From: Anoxybacteroides tepidamans
GTDB lineage: Bacteria > Bacillota > Bacilli > Bacillales > Anoxybacillaceae
Assembly (NCBI RefSeq): GCF_014201465.1
Contig: NZ_JACHEP010000004.1
Coordinates: forward strand, 62,001-126,000
Direction of reading: 5' to 3'
DNA length: 64,000 nucleotides
Part shown: positions 34,263-43,329 of the stretch, one piece after another
Layout: every line of letters begins with the position of its first letter
Position numbering within the stretch: the first letter of the stretch is position 1
The notes under the pieces: model-generated
The model's input: the letters and a program-made list of their open reading frames with translations, nothing else
Database searches by the model: none
What the model was told of the DNA's origin: nothing
Position numbers and translations under genes: made by a program

Positions 34263-34295
34263 AACAAGGAGTGGGTGATCCTCCTTGTTTTTTCT
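34263..34295 (+). terminator. Terminator after the small unknown gene
   Basis: AACAAGGAG (34263-34271) pairs with CTCCTTGTT (34281-34289) and a T-rich tract follows. Confidence 0.8.
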
Positions 34296-34399
34296 TTTTC
34301 ACCAATGAATTGAGAAAATGAAAAGAATGGCTGTTTCATTTTTCCTTCTATTCTATTAAAATAGGTATATATTTTCAAGAATAGTAGGTGAATGTCATT

Positions 34400-35137
34400 A
34401 TGAAAGAAAGAAAAATGAGGCGTGCGTTTGCCGTGCTAATGGCCTTCATCATAGCAGTTGCATGGTCGTTTCAGTCCGTTCCGGCAGAAGCAGCATCGCT
34501 ACCTTCCGATGTGGAAAAGCTAGAACGCTACGCTGAACAGCTCCAGCGGACGATGCAGTCTCGCCCTCTTTTCAAGCCTTATGCTCTTTATAACAAAACG
34601 AAAAAAAGCTATGGAGGAGCTAAGCAGCGGATCGAGCGCTTGAAAAACGGTCCGGCGAAACGGCAGTATCGCAAGCGGCTAGAAAAAGCGAGCGAAACGA
34701 TTCGGCAAGCATCGTATTACATTAGCGCCATTGAAAGCGGCGAGCGATTAATTGCGTTGAAATCACGCATCGATCAGGCGCTTTCTTCAGGGGATGTGGA
34801 AGTTGTTTACGACGTGTATCCTTCTTTTGAACGACAGCTGAGAAAGACGAAAACTTTGATTGGAAGAGTTCATGGGTCATCGATCCGGAAAAAAATGACG
34901 GAAACGTTCCAACAGCCGGCTGAGGCGACAAAACAGCGATCCTTTTTCCCGATCAATATCATGTTCGCGTTTGATCAAATCATTGCGGCATATGAACAGG
35001 ACGATATCGAGAAAGTGGAGAGGTTGCTTGTTTTATGCGAACAATGGATGTTACGTGTAAAGGATGAGAACACGAAAAAAGAATTGAACCGTTATTTAGA
35101 CGAATTTAAAACACCGGCGATTCTTGACATACAATAA
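34400..35137 (+). CDS. Secreted helical protein related to the SbsC wall-binding domain
   Basis: 245 residues from ATG 34400 (AGGTGA at nine bases). The signal peptide ends near VPAEAAS. The rest is helical and basic. Residues about 140-180, SGDVEVVYDVYPSFERQLRK then TKTLIGRVHGSSIRKKM, line up with the S-layer N-terminal domain (AKDLAKVEELYHKISYELKS then RTVILDRVYGQTTRDLL). So it appears to be a free-standing copy of the polymer-binding bundle without the Ig chain. It may cap, prime or compete at S-layer anchoring sites; this is inference. The next gene, a PDZ/S41 protease, starts 27 bp downstream, so the two are probably co-transcribed. Confidence 0.7.
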   Translation: MKERKMRRAFAVLMAFIIAVAWSFQSVPAEAASLPSDVEKLERYAEQLQRTMQSRPLFKPYALYNKTKKSYGGAKQRIERLKNGPAKRQYRKRLEKASETIRQASYYISAIESGERLIALKSRIDQALSSGDVEVVYDVYPSFERQLRKTKTLIGRVHGSSIRKKMTETFQQPAEATKQRSFFPINIMFAFDQIIAAYEQDDIEKVERLLVLCEQWMLRVKDENTKKELNRYLDEFKTPAILDIQ

Positions 35138-35164
35138 TAACCTTGCGAAAGAAGGGAAACAACG

Positions 35165-36565
35165 ATGCAGAAAATGGTAAGAAAATTTTTAATTCCTTTG
35201 ATCTTCTTATTTTCGTTTACAACGTCAGCGTTTAGCGTTTCCGCCGCGACGACGTCTGCAAGCACGCTCGATGAAATTCGCCAATATATTCGCGACTATT
35301 ATGTAGACACCGTAAGCGAAGATGTATTAAACGGCTCGACACCGCAAGAAATCGTACAACGTTTGGACAAATATTCAACGTATATGACCGCACAAGAATA
35401 TCAGCAATTTCTCGATTCGATCAACATGGAGTTTGTAGGGATTGGAATCACGATGAATGAAGATCCTGCAGGAATTAAAGTCGTATCTGTATTAAAGAAT
35501 GGTCCAGCGGCACGAGCCGGCTTGCGTGCGGGGGATGTGATTATCGAAGTAGACGGACAATCGTTAGCGGGTAACGCAAAAGAGCAAGCAGTGACGCTTA
35601 TTACAGGACAAGAAGGAACAACGGTCCATTTAAAAGTGCTTCGTCCATCGACAAATGAAACGCTTACGTTCGATATCGTGCGTGAAAAGATTAATTGGCC
35701 GAATGTCGAGTTTTCGAGATTAGCAGGAAATATTGGCTATATTCGTCTTTATAGTTTTGATAGCGAATCTGTGAAAGATATCGAACAAGCGATTCGCTCT
35801 CTTTCCGGAGTAAAGGGATGGATTTTTGATTTGCGTGATAATCCGGGCGGATATGTCGATGCTGCTCAGCAAATTCTCGGCTTTTTCCCAAATGTCAAGA
35901 AGGCGTTTCAACTTCGCGACCGTACGAACGAACCTGAGGTGTATGATGCGATTGACCAATCGGTGAAAATGAGCGGCCCGATTGACGTTCTCGTTAACTC
36001 TTCTAGCGCCAGCGCATCAGAAATGGTTGCGGCGTCTTTGAAAGACCAAAAAGCAGCGGTGTTATACGGACAGCGGACGTTCGGAAAAGGATCGATGCAG
36101 CAAATCTTTAGCTTATCAGATGGAAGTGTGTTGAAATTAACGATCGCGCGCTTTTTCTCGCCAAATGGAACGGCGATTCATGAAGTCGGCGTCAAGCCGA
36201 ATGTATGGACTGCTGTGAACAAAGAGTTGTATGCGGCTCATCGTGATTTACTTCTAAAGCAGCTAAGTGCATATCAATCATTAGGGAAGCTACGGAACGT
36301 GCCTGCCGATAAAGTGTTTACGATGAAATTTTCTCGTAAACTAATTAGTGACACAAGCAAACTAGGAATTAAACTATATGAATTAGGTGGGCAGGAAGTT
36401 CCGGTAACTGTGCAAGTAAGCAAAGGAACGCAGCTTGTTATTAAGCCGAACAGCTCGTTGAAAAAAGGGACATCATATTTGCTAGTCATCCCGCCAACGG
36501 TGAAAAGCAAAGATGGGGCTCTGATGAAAAAAGGGGCTTACGTCGAATTTAGCGTAGCGAAATAA
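35165..36565 (+). CDS. Secreted PDZ/S41 carboxy-terminal processing peptidase with C-terminal Big_5 domain
   Basis: 466 residues. A signal peptide (LIPLIFLFSF to SVSA) is followed by the S41 N-terminal bundle (DEIRQYIRDYYVD, LDKYSTYMTAQEYQQF), a PDZ domain (FVGIGITMNEDPAGIKVVSV, PAARAGLRAGDVIIEVDG) and the S41 core with GYIRLYSF, FDLRDNPGGYVDAA, the nucleophile region NSSSASASEMVA and the Lys of GQRTFGKGSMQ. Residues about 375-466 form an Ig-like Big_5/SbsA domain (KVFTMKFSRKLIS, TSYLLVIPPTVKSKDGALMK) absent from ordinary CtpA. That domain is also common in S-layer proteins, which suggests extracellular processing at the surface. Confidence 0.88.
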   Translation: MQKMVRKFLIPLIFLFSFTTSAFSVSAATTSASTLDEIRQYIRDYYVDTVSEDVLNGSTPQEIVQRLDKYSTYMTAQEYQQFLDSINMEFVGIGITMNEDPAGIKVVSVLKNGPAARAGLRAGDVIIEVDGQSLAGNAKEQAVTLITGQEGTTVHLKVLRPSTNETLTFDIVREKINWPNVEFSRLAGNIGYIRLYSFDSESVKDIEQAIRSLSGVKGWIFDLRDNPGGYVDAAQQILGFFPNVKKAFQLRDRTNEPEVYDAIDQSVKMSGPIDVLVNSSSASASEMVAASLKDQKAAVLYGQRTFGKGSMQQIFSLSDGSVLKLTIARFFSPNGTAIHEVGVKPNVWTAVNKELYAAHRDLLLKQLSAYQSLGKLRNVPADKVFTMKFSRKLISDTSKLGIKLYELGGQEVPVTVQVSKGTQLVIKPNSSLKKGTSYLLVIPPTVKSKDGALMKKGAYVEFSVAK

Positions 36566-36576
36566 TAGATGTGAAG

Positions 36577-36606
36577 GTCGGTTCTTTATCGGAACCGGCT
36601 TTTTTC
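36577..36606 (+). terminator. Terminator after the S41 peptidase
   Basis: CGGTTC (36579-36584) pairs with GAACCG (36592-36597) and a T-run follows the stem. Confidence 0.7.
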
Positions 36607-36648
36607 TATTAAAAATTTTGTAGAATTTTGCAACTTAAAAGTAAATGT

Positions 36649-36665
36649 TGTAACAAAAATGTAAT
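36649..36665 (+). promoter_or_regulatory. WalR-type box before the NlpC/P60 gene
   Basis: TGTAAC-N5-TGTAAT is a perfect match to TGTWAH-N5-TGTWAH. Imperfect repeats at about 10-11 bp extend upstream (TGTAGA 36619, TGCAAC 36629). WalR controls many cell-wall hydrolases in Bacillus, so a box here is expected biology. Confidence 0.65.
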
Positions 36666-36803
36666 ATAAACACGAATTTTTAATAGGAATGAAACACAAC
36701 ACTCTCCTAAAATGCGGTAAAATTTTGATTGGGTGAAGTGGAGTAACCGAAATTGCAATCGGTTTCAAAGATGGAGAACGGTTGTTTAGTTAGGGGGAGA
36801 CAG

Positions 36804-37301
36804 ATGAAACAACGTCTAGCGATCATCATGGCTTCGCTGTTCGTGTTTTTCAGCGGACATTACGCATTTGCAGAAGAATTGGACATCGTATCGTTTAGCA
36901 AACAATACATTGGTGTTCCGTATAAATGGGGTGGCACGACACCGAAAGGGTTTGATTGTTCGGGGTTTCTGACGTACGTGTATCGGGAATTCGGCGTTAA
37001 CCTTCCACGAACGGCGGAGGAGCAATACCGAAAAGGCGAAAAAGTAGAAAAAGACGATTTAGCAGTAGGAGATTTAGTCTTTTTCGCGACTTACAAAAAA
37101 ACGGCTTCCCACGCAGGGATTTACATTGGGGGCAACAAGTTTATTCACGCGAGTTCGGGAAAAGGTGTCATGATTTCTGACCTTGATGAATCGTATTGGC
37201 GAAAATCGTATTTAGGTGCACGTCGTTATTTCAATAGTGCGGAAGAAGTTGCGGCGCTAGAGCATCATGACCGTCTTACCTCGTTAAACGTATGGCGCTG
37301 A
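36804..37301 (+). CDS. Secreted NlpC/P60 endopeptidase
   Basis: 165 residues from ATG 36804 with GGGGGAG before it. Signal peptide MKQRLAIIMASLFVFFSGHY ends at AFAEE. The whole mature protein is one NlpC/P60 domain: PYKWGGTTPKGFDCSGFLTY with the catalytic Cys, GDLVFFATYKKTASHAGIYI with the catalytic His, and FIHASSGKGVMISDL with the third polar residue. It would cut gamma-D-Glu-meso-DAP bonds in peptidoglycan. It has no LysM or SH3 anchor, so it probably acts as a free enzyme. Confidence 0.9.
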   Translation: MKQRLAIIMASLFVFFSGHYAFAEELDIVSFSKQYIGVPYKWGGTTPKGFDCSGFLTYVYREFGVNLPRTAEEQYRKGEKVEKDDLAVGDLVFFATYKKTASHAGIYIGGNKFIHASSGKGVMISDLDESYWRKSYLGARRYFNSAEEVAALEHHDRLTSLNVWR

Positions 37302-37311
37302 TCATATACAT

Positions 37312-37366
37312 AAAAAGATGCTGTTTGAAGCAAGGAAACGTTCCCTGTTCGAAACAGCATCTTTTT
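37312..37366. terminator. Bidirectional terminator between converging genes
   Basis: A perfect 15-bp inverted repeat (37312-37326 with 37352-37366) has A5 on one side and T5 on the other. It serves the NlpC/P60 gene on plus and slaP on minus. Confidence 0.88.
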
Positions 37367-37372
37367 TATTGG

Positions 37373-38263
37373 CTAAGAGCGTGGCGGATACACTTTCCAT
37401 TTCGTTAAATCGATGTTTTCCTTCAGCAATAAGTTGGACGGGAAAATAAACGTCCACGGCTTGCTTGTGTTCGCTTTCACCTCGAAATGTTCGAGACGGA
37501 ACACCCCTTTGCAAACGATATCCCCAGAGGCATCTTCAACGACGAGCGGAATTTGTTCAAGTTGAATGTTTTTATCACTGCCGTTGCGAATGAGCAGCGT
37601 CACGATGAGATCACGCTTTTCGTTGATTTTTGCTTCAAGCCCCATAAAGTTAACTTCTCCGACGGAGAGCGGCGGCAACGTTTCCATCAGTTTTTTTAAA
37701 TGCTCCCGCTGTTGCGTCGATAATGCTTGTTCCCAACTTGCCTCTAAATCAAGGCGATGGTTCTCTGGATTTGGCGCTTGTTTGAGCTCAAACGCAATTT
37801 TCCATCCTTCTTGCGGAATTTTATCGACAAGCTTATCTTCCGCAGAAAAGAGAAAGCGCCACGGTCTCGCTGTCATTGGCGGCAACTCTCCGAAACTATC
37901 CATCTCAAATTTTCGTTTCGCGATCGCTTGTCCGTTTTCATCAAGCAACAACAAATCAATTTGCTCAAAGCGAATCGGTTTTGGCAGCGTGCTCCGCAAA
38001 AAGGCGACAACTACAAAGCCTTCATTATACTCAATTAGCTTCATCCCTGAGATTGAAATTTGGTTTGGTTTTAACGGCGGAAGCTGCTGATGGTGAAACT
38101 GATAAACGTATCGTTCCTGTGGCGATACGTCCCAATCCGGATGAAACGACAGCGTCGTTTTGATTTCATCGGTTTGCTTGGTTTCATCCCGCTCGGAAGC
38201 TGGTTCGGGATGAAGGGTAGTCGCGTTTGGATCGGTTGTTTTTGCTTTTCGTTTGAAAATCAT
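37373..38263 (-). CDS. slaP: Accessory Sec system S-layer assembly protein (SlaP)
   Basis: 296 residues, cytoplasmic (no signal). After a low-complexity charged N-terminus it has two copies of the SLAP repeat: ERYVYQFHHQQLPPLKPNQI to WKIAFELK (about 48-165) and LSTQQREHLKKLMETLPPLS to WKVYPPRS (about 190-296), each with an ISISGMKL/NFMGLEAK strand and a PWRFLF/PWTFIF strand. In Bacillus anthracis SlaP acts with SecA2 to export S-layer proteins. The gene starts 14 bp after the secA2 stop, so the pair is one operon. GGGGGATC precedes the ATG. Confidence 0.9.
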   Translation of the reverse strand: MIFKRKAKTTDPNATTLHPEPASERDETKQTDEIKTTLSFHPDWDVSPQERYVYQFHHQQLPPLKPNQISISGMKLIEYNEGFVVVAFLRSTLPKPIRFEQIDLLLLDENGQAIAKRKFEMDSFGELPPMTARPWRFLFSAEDKLVDKIPQEGWKIAFELKQAPNPENHRLDLEASWEQALSTQQREHLKKLMETLPPLSVGEVNFMGLEAKINEKRDLIVTLLIRNGSDKNIQLEQIPLVVEDASGDIVCKGVFRLEHFEVKANTSKPWTFIFPSNLLLKENIDLTKWKVYPPRS

Positions 38264-38277
38264 GTGAAAGATCCCCC

Positions 38278-40650
38278 TTATTGGTTGCCGTCAAGCTCAA
38301 ATTGGCTTTTAACATAGTTCATAAAACGAATCGAAATATCGGCTTGAATGTCTTGTTGGAGGCGGACAAATTCATGAAACGCCTCGATTTCAAATAGACG
38401 ATACGGGTCTTCTTGGCCGTATCCGCGCAAATGAATGCCGTCTTTCATATTGGTGATCGTATCGAGATGGCGGATCCAGTTTGAATCGATCGTTTGGATC
38501 ATAAAGCGCTTTAGCTGTGAAGCGAGCGCTTCGTCGTCTTTCAGCGTTAACAAGTCTGCTTTTAGTTTCTCGTATTCTTTAAAAACGATTTGTTCGATTT
38601 GTTCTTTTTCTAGTTCTTTGAAATCATCGATCGTTTTGTCAAAACGTAAAAATACAAACGATAGTTCTTCATACAAGCCTTTGATATTCCATTCTTCATA
38701 AAAAACATTAGGCAAACAATATTTTTCGATCGTTTGCATCAAATAGTTTTTTATATAATCGAGCACTTCGGTCATGATTTCTTCTTGTTCACACGCTAAA
38801 ATGCGATCGCGCATTTGGTAAATAATTTTGCTTTGCCGATCGATGACGGTATCCAGTTTTAATAGATGCGCGCGCGCGGAATAGTGAGCGTGCTCGACCG
38901 TTTCTTGCACTTTTCTGACAAATTTCACCGGATCAGGTGAAATGACAAGTCCGTCCTCATCTGTTTTGACTTTGCTAAGCCATTTTTCAAGTTCTTCTTT
39001 ATCATAAGATTTAAACAGCTCATCTTCTAATGAGATGATAAATTGCGAAGAGCCCGGATCGCCTTGGCGTCCGGCGCGGCCGCGAAGTTGCATATCGATG
39101 CGGTTGCTTTCATGGCGTTCAGTACCGATAATATGCAACCCACCGAGCTCTGCGACTCCTTCGCCTAACAAAATATCGGTTCCGCGTCCGGCCATATTCG
39201 TTGCCAGCATCACTTGCCCTTTTTGTCCGGCGAGCGCAATGATGCGCGCTTCGTCTTCTTCCGTTTTAGCGTTTAAAATTTGATGTTTAATTCCGTGCTT
39301 CGTTAAATATTGCGATAATCGTTCAGACTGCGCGATTGATGTCGTGCCGATTAAGATCGGACGGCCGATATCGTTCATTTTTTTCACTTCAGCGACAATC
39401 TTTTTCGCTTTCGCCTCGTACGTGCGATAGACGAGATCGTCCATATCGATGCGGCGCCGCGGTTTGTTCGTCGGGATCGTGACGACATGAAGGTGATAGG
39501 TGTCCCAAAATTCATCTTTGGATGGGGTAGCGCTTCCTGTCATGCCGCACAACGTTTCGTACATTCGGAAATAGTTTTGAATCGTAATCGTTGCTTGGAC
39601 ATCGTTTTCTTCAGTAATTTCGACTTCTTCTTTTGCTTCGATCGCTTGATGCAATCCGTCGCTAAAAGTTCGCCCTTCCATAATGCGTCCAGTAAATTGG
39701 TCGACAAGGAGCACTTTTCCGTCTTTAACGATGTAGTCGACGTCGCGTTTCATAATGACGAAGGCGCGCAGCGACTGCATGACGTTATGCAAGAGCGCTT
39801 GATGCTCGGCATCGTACAAGTTGTCGATGCCAAATGCTTGTTCAATTTTTGACGCACCAGCATCAGTTAAAAAGATTTGTTTTGTTTCTGGATATAATTC
39901 ATAATCTTCCTCTGCTTTGAACTGTTTGACAATTTGGGCTGTCACTTGAAACAGATCGGCTCCGATGCTTGATTTGTTGGCGATAATAAGCGGTGTACGT
40001 GCTTCATCAATTAAAATGCTGTCAATTTCATCGACGATGGCGTAATGAAGCTTGCGCTGCACTTTATCGCGGATGTCATATACCATGTTGTCACGCAAGT
40101 AATCGAAGCCAAATTCCGTTCCGGTTCCATATGTAATATCCGCTTGATACGCTTCTTTTTTCTCTTGCGGAGACATTTGCGAAATGTTGAGGCCGACCGT
40201 CAGCCCTAAAAATTCGAACACTTTCCCCATTTGTTCGCGGTCGCGGCGCGCTAAATATTCGTTAGCGGTAATAATATGTACCCCTTTTCCTTCAAGGGCA
40301 TGCAAGTAACTTGGAAGCGTAGCCACTAACGTTTTCCCTTCTCCCGTTTGCATTTCGGCGATGTTTCCTTCGTGCAAGACAAAGCCGCCGATGAGCTGTA
40401 CGTCGTAATGACGCAGTCCGAGCACGCGTTTTGCGGCTTCACGCACGACGGCGAAGGCTTCGATTTTTAAATCGTCAAGCGTTTTCCCGGCGCGTAAGCG
40501 ATTTTTAAAATCGCCCGTTTTTGCTTTTAATTGTTCATCGGTTAAAGAAGCGATGTGCGGTTCTAATGCATTCACTTTCTCGACAAGCTTACGAAGTCTT
40601 TTTATATCGCGAGCACTTTCGTTAAATAATTCTTTTACCTTTGTTAACAT
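38278..40650 (-). CDS. secA2: Accessory preprotein translocase ATPase SecA2
   Basis: 790 residues, close to B. anthracis SecA2. Motor motifs are [18 protein letters not shown] (Walker A), [34 protein letters not shown] (Walker B/DEAD-like) and [14 protein letters not shown] with [16 protein letters not shown]. The C-terminus ends at [14 protein letters not shown] and lacks the zinc-binding Cys tail of housekeeping SecA, as expected for SecA2. It would drive the S-layer protein, and perhaps the wall enzymes nearby, through SecYEG. It is divergently transcribed from tagO across a 219-bp gap. Confidence 0.94.
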   Translation of the reverse strand: MLTKVKELFNESARDIKRLRKLVEKVNALEPHIASLTDEQLKAKTGDFKNRLRAGKTLDDLKIEAFAVVREAAKRVLGLRHYDVQLIGGFVLHEGNIAEMQTGEGKTLVATLPSYLHALEGKGVHIITANEYLARRDREQMGKVFEFLGLTVGLNISQMSPQEKKEAYQADITYGTGTEFGFDYLRDNMVYDIRDKVQRKLHYAIVDEIDSILIDEARTPLIIANKSSIGADLFQVTAQIVKQFKAEEDYELYPETKQIFLTDAGASKIEQAFGIDNLYDAEHQALLHNVMQSLRAFVIMKRDVDYIVKDGKVLLVDQFTGRIMEGRTFSDGLHQAIEAKEEVEITEENDVQATITIQNYFRMYETLCGMTGSATPSKDEFWDTYHLHVVTIPTNKPRRRIDMDDLVYRTYEAKAKKIVAEVKKMNDIGRPILIGTTSIAQSERLSQYLTKHGIKHQILNAKTEEDEARIIALAGQKGQVMLATNMAGRGTDILLGEGVAELGGLHIIGTERHESNRIDMQLRGRAGRQGDPGSSQFIISLEDELFKSYDKEELEKWLSKVKTDEDGLVISPDPVKFVRKVQETVEHAHYSARAHLLKLDTVIDRQSKIIYQMRDRILACEQEEIMTEVLDYIKNYLMQTIEKYCLPNVFYEEWNIKGLYEELSFVFLRFDKTIDDFKELEKEQIEQIVFKEYEKLKADLLTLKDDEALASQLKRFMIQTIDSNWIRHLDTITNMKDGIHLRGYGQEDPYRLFEIEAFHEFVRLQQDIQADISIRFMNYVKSQFELDGNQ

Positions 40651-40795
40651 GTTTCTCTCTCCTACTTAAATTCATTCCTAGACGAATTATAACATACTAT
40701 GGCAAAAATCAACTGCTCGGAATGATAAGAGGAAAAAAATACAAATATCTATTGACTCATCCAAACTTGCCGAATGTTTTGAAGCAAAAAAAAGA

Positions 40796-40823
40796 TTGAT
40801 TTACGCCGCTTATGTGGTAACAT
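40796..40823 (+). promoter_or_regulatory. Possible promoter of tagO
   Basis: TTGATT (40796-40801), 16 bp, TAACAT (40818-40823), 46 bp before the start codon. The match is moderate. Confidence 0.35.
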
Positions 40824-40869
40824 AAAAATGATGTGTAACTATTAATCCTAGGTCAAAGGTGATCTATTT

Positions 40870-41952
40870 ATGAACATGCAAGCAATTATGGCGTTTTTTG
40901 CCTCGTTTTTAACGGTCATCGTAGTAACGCCTCTTGTGATAAAGTTTGCGATCAAAATCGGTGCGATCGATAAACCGAACGAACGAAAAGTGCATACGCG
41001 AATCATGCCTCGTCTTGGCGGTTTGGCGATTTTTATCGGCGTGATCGTCGGTTATTTTGTCGGGGGAGTGTATCACGAACAAGTGACAGGAATTACGGTG
41101 GGAGCGATTTTGATCGTTTTGATCGGCATGCTTGATGATTTGTATGAGCTTTCACCAAAAGTCAAATTTCTCGGCCAGCTTGTCGTGGCGGGTCTTGTCG
41201 TGGCATCAGGGTTAAAGGTGGAGTTGCTCACTATTCCGTTTATCGGGAAATTTGACGTTGGATTATGGAGTTACCCGATTACGGTTTTTTGGATTGTCGG
41301 CATTACGAATGCGATTAACTTAATTGATGGTCTCGACGGCCTTTCCGCCGGCATTTCCGCAATCGGAGTTGCAACGATCGCTGTATTGGCAGGCATGGCA
41401 GATAAGGTGCTAATTTTTACATTATCCCTTATTATATTAGGCAGTATTATTGGATTTTTATTCTACAACTTCCACCCAGCGAAAATTTTTATGGGGGATA
41501 CAGGGGCCTTATTTTTAGGATACGCCATTTCGGTGCTATCGCTTCTTGGTCTATATAAAAGCGTCACGCTATTCAGCTTTGTCGTACCTGTTATTATTCT
41601 AGGCGTGCCAATTTTCGACACGACGTTTGCGATTATTCGCCGCATCGTTAACAAAAAGCCGATTTCTGCGCCAGACAAATCCCATTTGCACCATCGATTG
41701 TTGGCACTCGGATTTTCTCATCGCAACACGGTGTTGCTCATTTACTGCTTCGGCATTATGTTTGGCGTGAGCGCAATATTATTTTCTTCTTCTACATTAT
41801 GGCAATCTATCTTCATCCTTTTTGCTCTGCTCGTTTTAGGAGAAGTGTTAGCGGAGTTGATCGGACTTGTCAATGAGCAGTACAAGCCGTTTATGACGCT
41901 TGTTCGCAAATTAGTTCGTGGCGGAAGAAAAGTATACAGCGATCATCGATAA
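40870..41952 (+). CDS. tagO: Undecaprenyl-phosphate GlcNAc-1-phosphate transferase (TagO/WecA family)
   Basis: 360 residues, about eleven membrane helices. It links GlcNAc-1-P to undecaprenyl phosphate, the first step of wall polymers. Family signatures: KPNERKVHTRIMPRLGG, GMLDDLYELSPKVKFLGQL (the DDxxD-like site), NLIDGLDGLSAGIS, FMGDTGALFLG and DKSHLHHRLL. AAAGGTGATC is well placed before the ATG. It starts the secondary cell wall polymer region: published Geobacillus polymers of this type contain GlcNAc. It may also serve teichoic acid synthesis elsewhere. Confidence 0.95.
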   Translation: MNMQAIMAFFASFLTVIVVTPLVIKFAIKIGAIDKPNERKVHTRIMPRLGGLAIFIGVIVGYFVGGVYHEQVTGITVGAILIVLIGMLDDLYELSPKVKFLGQLVVAGLVVASGLKVELLTIPFIGKFDVGLWSYPITVFWIVGITNAINLIDGLDGLSAGISAIGVATIAVLAGMADKVLIFTLSLIILGSIIGFLFYNFHPAKIFMGDTGALFLGYAISVLSLLGLYKSVTLFSFVVPVIILGVPIFDTTFAIIRRIVNKKPISAPDKSHLHHRLLALGFSHRNTVLLIYCFGIMFGVSAILFSSSTLWQSIFILFALLVLGEVLAELIGLVNEQYKPFMTLVRKLVRGGRKVYSDHR

Positions 41953-41974
41953 GTGCAGTCATGAAACATGCTGG

Positions 41975-42010
41975 CCGTTTGTGTCTGTTGAAGGTACAAA
42001 CGGTTTTTTA
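41975..42010 (+). terminator. Terminator after tagO
   Basis: CCGTTTGT (41975-41982) pairs with ACAAACGG (41996-42003) and is followed by T6. Confidence 0.8.
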
Positions 42011-42116
42011 GATGCAATATACGAATTTTGTCAAAAAAGAGCACTATATAAGTAAAAAAATGTGATAAACTAAACGTGTTATCAATCGATACCAAACATT
42101 TATTGGAGGAATTTTT

Positions 42117-43229
42117 ATGAAAGTGCCAATGCTAGACTTGAGCGAGCAATATCAACGTTTAAAATCCGAAATGTTAACGGTGTTAGACGAAGTGATGAGC
42201 TCGTCACGCTTTATTTTAGGAGATCATGTCAAAAAATTAGAGAATGATATCGCAGCCTACAGCAACGTCAAACATGGAATCGGTTGCGGTAACGGAAGCG
42301 ATGCGATACATATAGCGTTACAAGCGGCAGGTGTAGGGCCGGGGGATGAAGTCATTACAACCGCTTTTACTTTTTTCGCAACGGGCGGAGCAATCGTCCG
42401 CGCAGGGGCGACGCCGGTGTTTGTCGATATTGACCCGGTGACGTTTAACATTGATCCAGCGAAAATCGAAGAAGCGGTTACGAAAAAAACAAAAGCGATT
42501 CTTCCTGTTCACTTATATGGCCAAATGGCTGATATGGATCCGATTGTCGAAATCGCAAAAAAGCACCAGCTTGTCATCATTGAAGATGCGGCGCAAGCGA
42601 TCGGAGCGAAATATAAAGGGAAAAACGTCGGAGAATTAGGAACAGCCGCAACGTATAGCTTCTTCCCAACGAAAAACTTAGGCGCATACGGAGACGGCGG
42701 AATGATTGTCACCAACGATGATGACATTGCAGAAAAATGCCGCGTTATCCGTGTTCACGGCAGCAAACCGAAATATTATCATCACGTGTTAGGGTATAAT
42801 AGCCGTTTGGATGAAATGCAAGCAGCGATTTTAAACGTCAAATTCCCGCACCTAAACGAATGGTCGGAATTAAGACGCGAACGCGCCGCTACATATACGC
42901 ATTTATTAAACGAAATGGCCGGGGACATTGTCGTGACGCCAGTGGAAATGGAAGATCGTTACCATGTATTCCATCAATACACCATTCGCGTGCCAAAACG
43001 GGATGAATTGCAGGCATTTCTAAAAGAAAACGGAGTAGCGACGATGGTATATTATCCGCTTCCGTTGCATTTGCAGCCGGTATTTAAAGATCTAGGGTAT
43101 AAAGAAGGCGATCTTCCAGAGGCGGAAAAAGCAGCGAAAGAAGCGGTATCGCTTCCGATGTTTCCTGAGTTGAAAGTAGAACAACAAGAATACGTGGTAG
43201 CTAAAATTGCTGAGTTTTATAAGAAATAA
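42117..43229 (+). CDS. DegT-family aminotransferase, WbpE-like
   Basis: 370 residues. PLP-dependent transaminase with NGSDAIHIALQAAGVGPGDE, TAFTFFATGGAIVRAGATPV, LPVHLYGQMADMD, IEDAAQAIGA and the Schiff-base Lys in SFFPTKNLGAYGDGG. WbpE-type enzymes aminate C3 of UDP-3-keto-GlcNAcA to give UDP-GlcNAc(3N)A. This substrate is supported by WbpA, B, D and I homologues in the next 7 kb. TTGGAGG precedes the ATG. A terminator-like hairpin after it partly separates it from the rest. Confidence 0.88.
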   Translation: MKVPMLDLSEQYQRLKSEMLTVLDEVMSSSRFILGDHVKKLENDIAAYSNVKHGIGCGNGSDAIHIALQAAGVGPGDEVITTAFTFFATGGAIVRAGATPVFVDIDPVTFNIDPAKIEEAVTKKTKAILPVHLYGQMADMDPIVEIAKKHQLVIIEDAAQAIGAKYKGKNVGELGTAATYSFFPTKNLGAYGDGGMIVTNDDDIAEKCRVIRVHGSKPKYYHHVLGYNSRLDEMQAAILNVKFPHLNEWSELRRERAATYTHLLNEMAGDIVVTPVEMEDRYHVFHQYTIRVPKRDELQAFLKENGVATMVYYPLPLHLQPVFKDLGYKEGDLPEAEKAAKEAVSLPMFPELKVEQQEYVVAKIAEFYKK

Positions 43230-43233
43230 TAAT

Positions 43234-43272
43234 AAGAAAACGTCGCCGCTTGCGTGCAGGGGGCGTTTTCTT
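43234..43272 (+). terminator. Terminator or attenuator after the aminotransferase gene
   Basis: AAGAAAACG (43234-43242) pairs with CGTTTTCTT (43264-43272). No promoter is obvious between it and the next gene, so it may reduce rather than stop transcription. Confidence 0.6.
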
Positions 43273-43329
43273 ACTGAATAGCATTTGGTAAATGCGCATC
43301 GTTAGATTATGATAAGGATGGTGAGTTTT

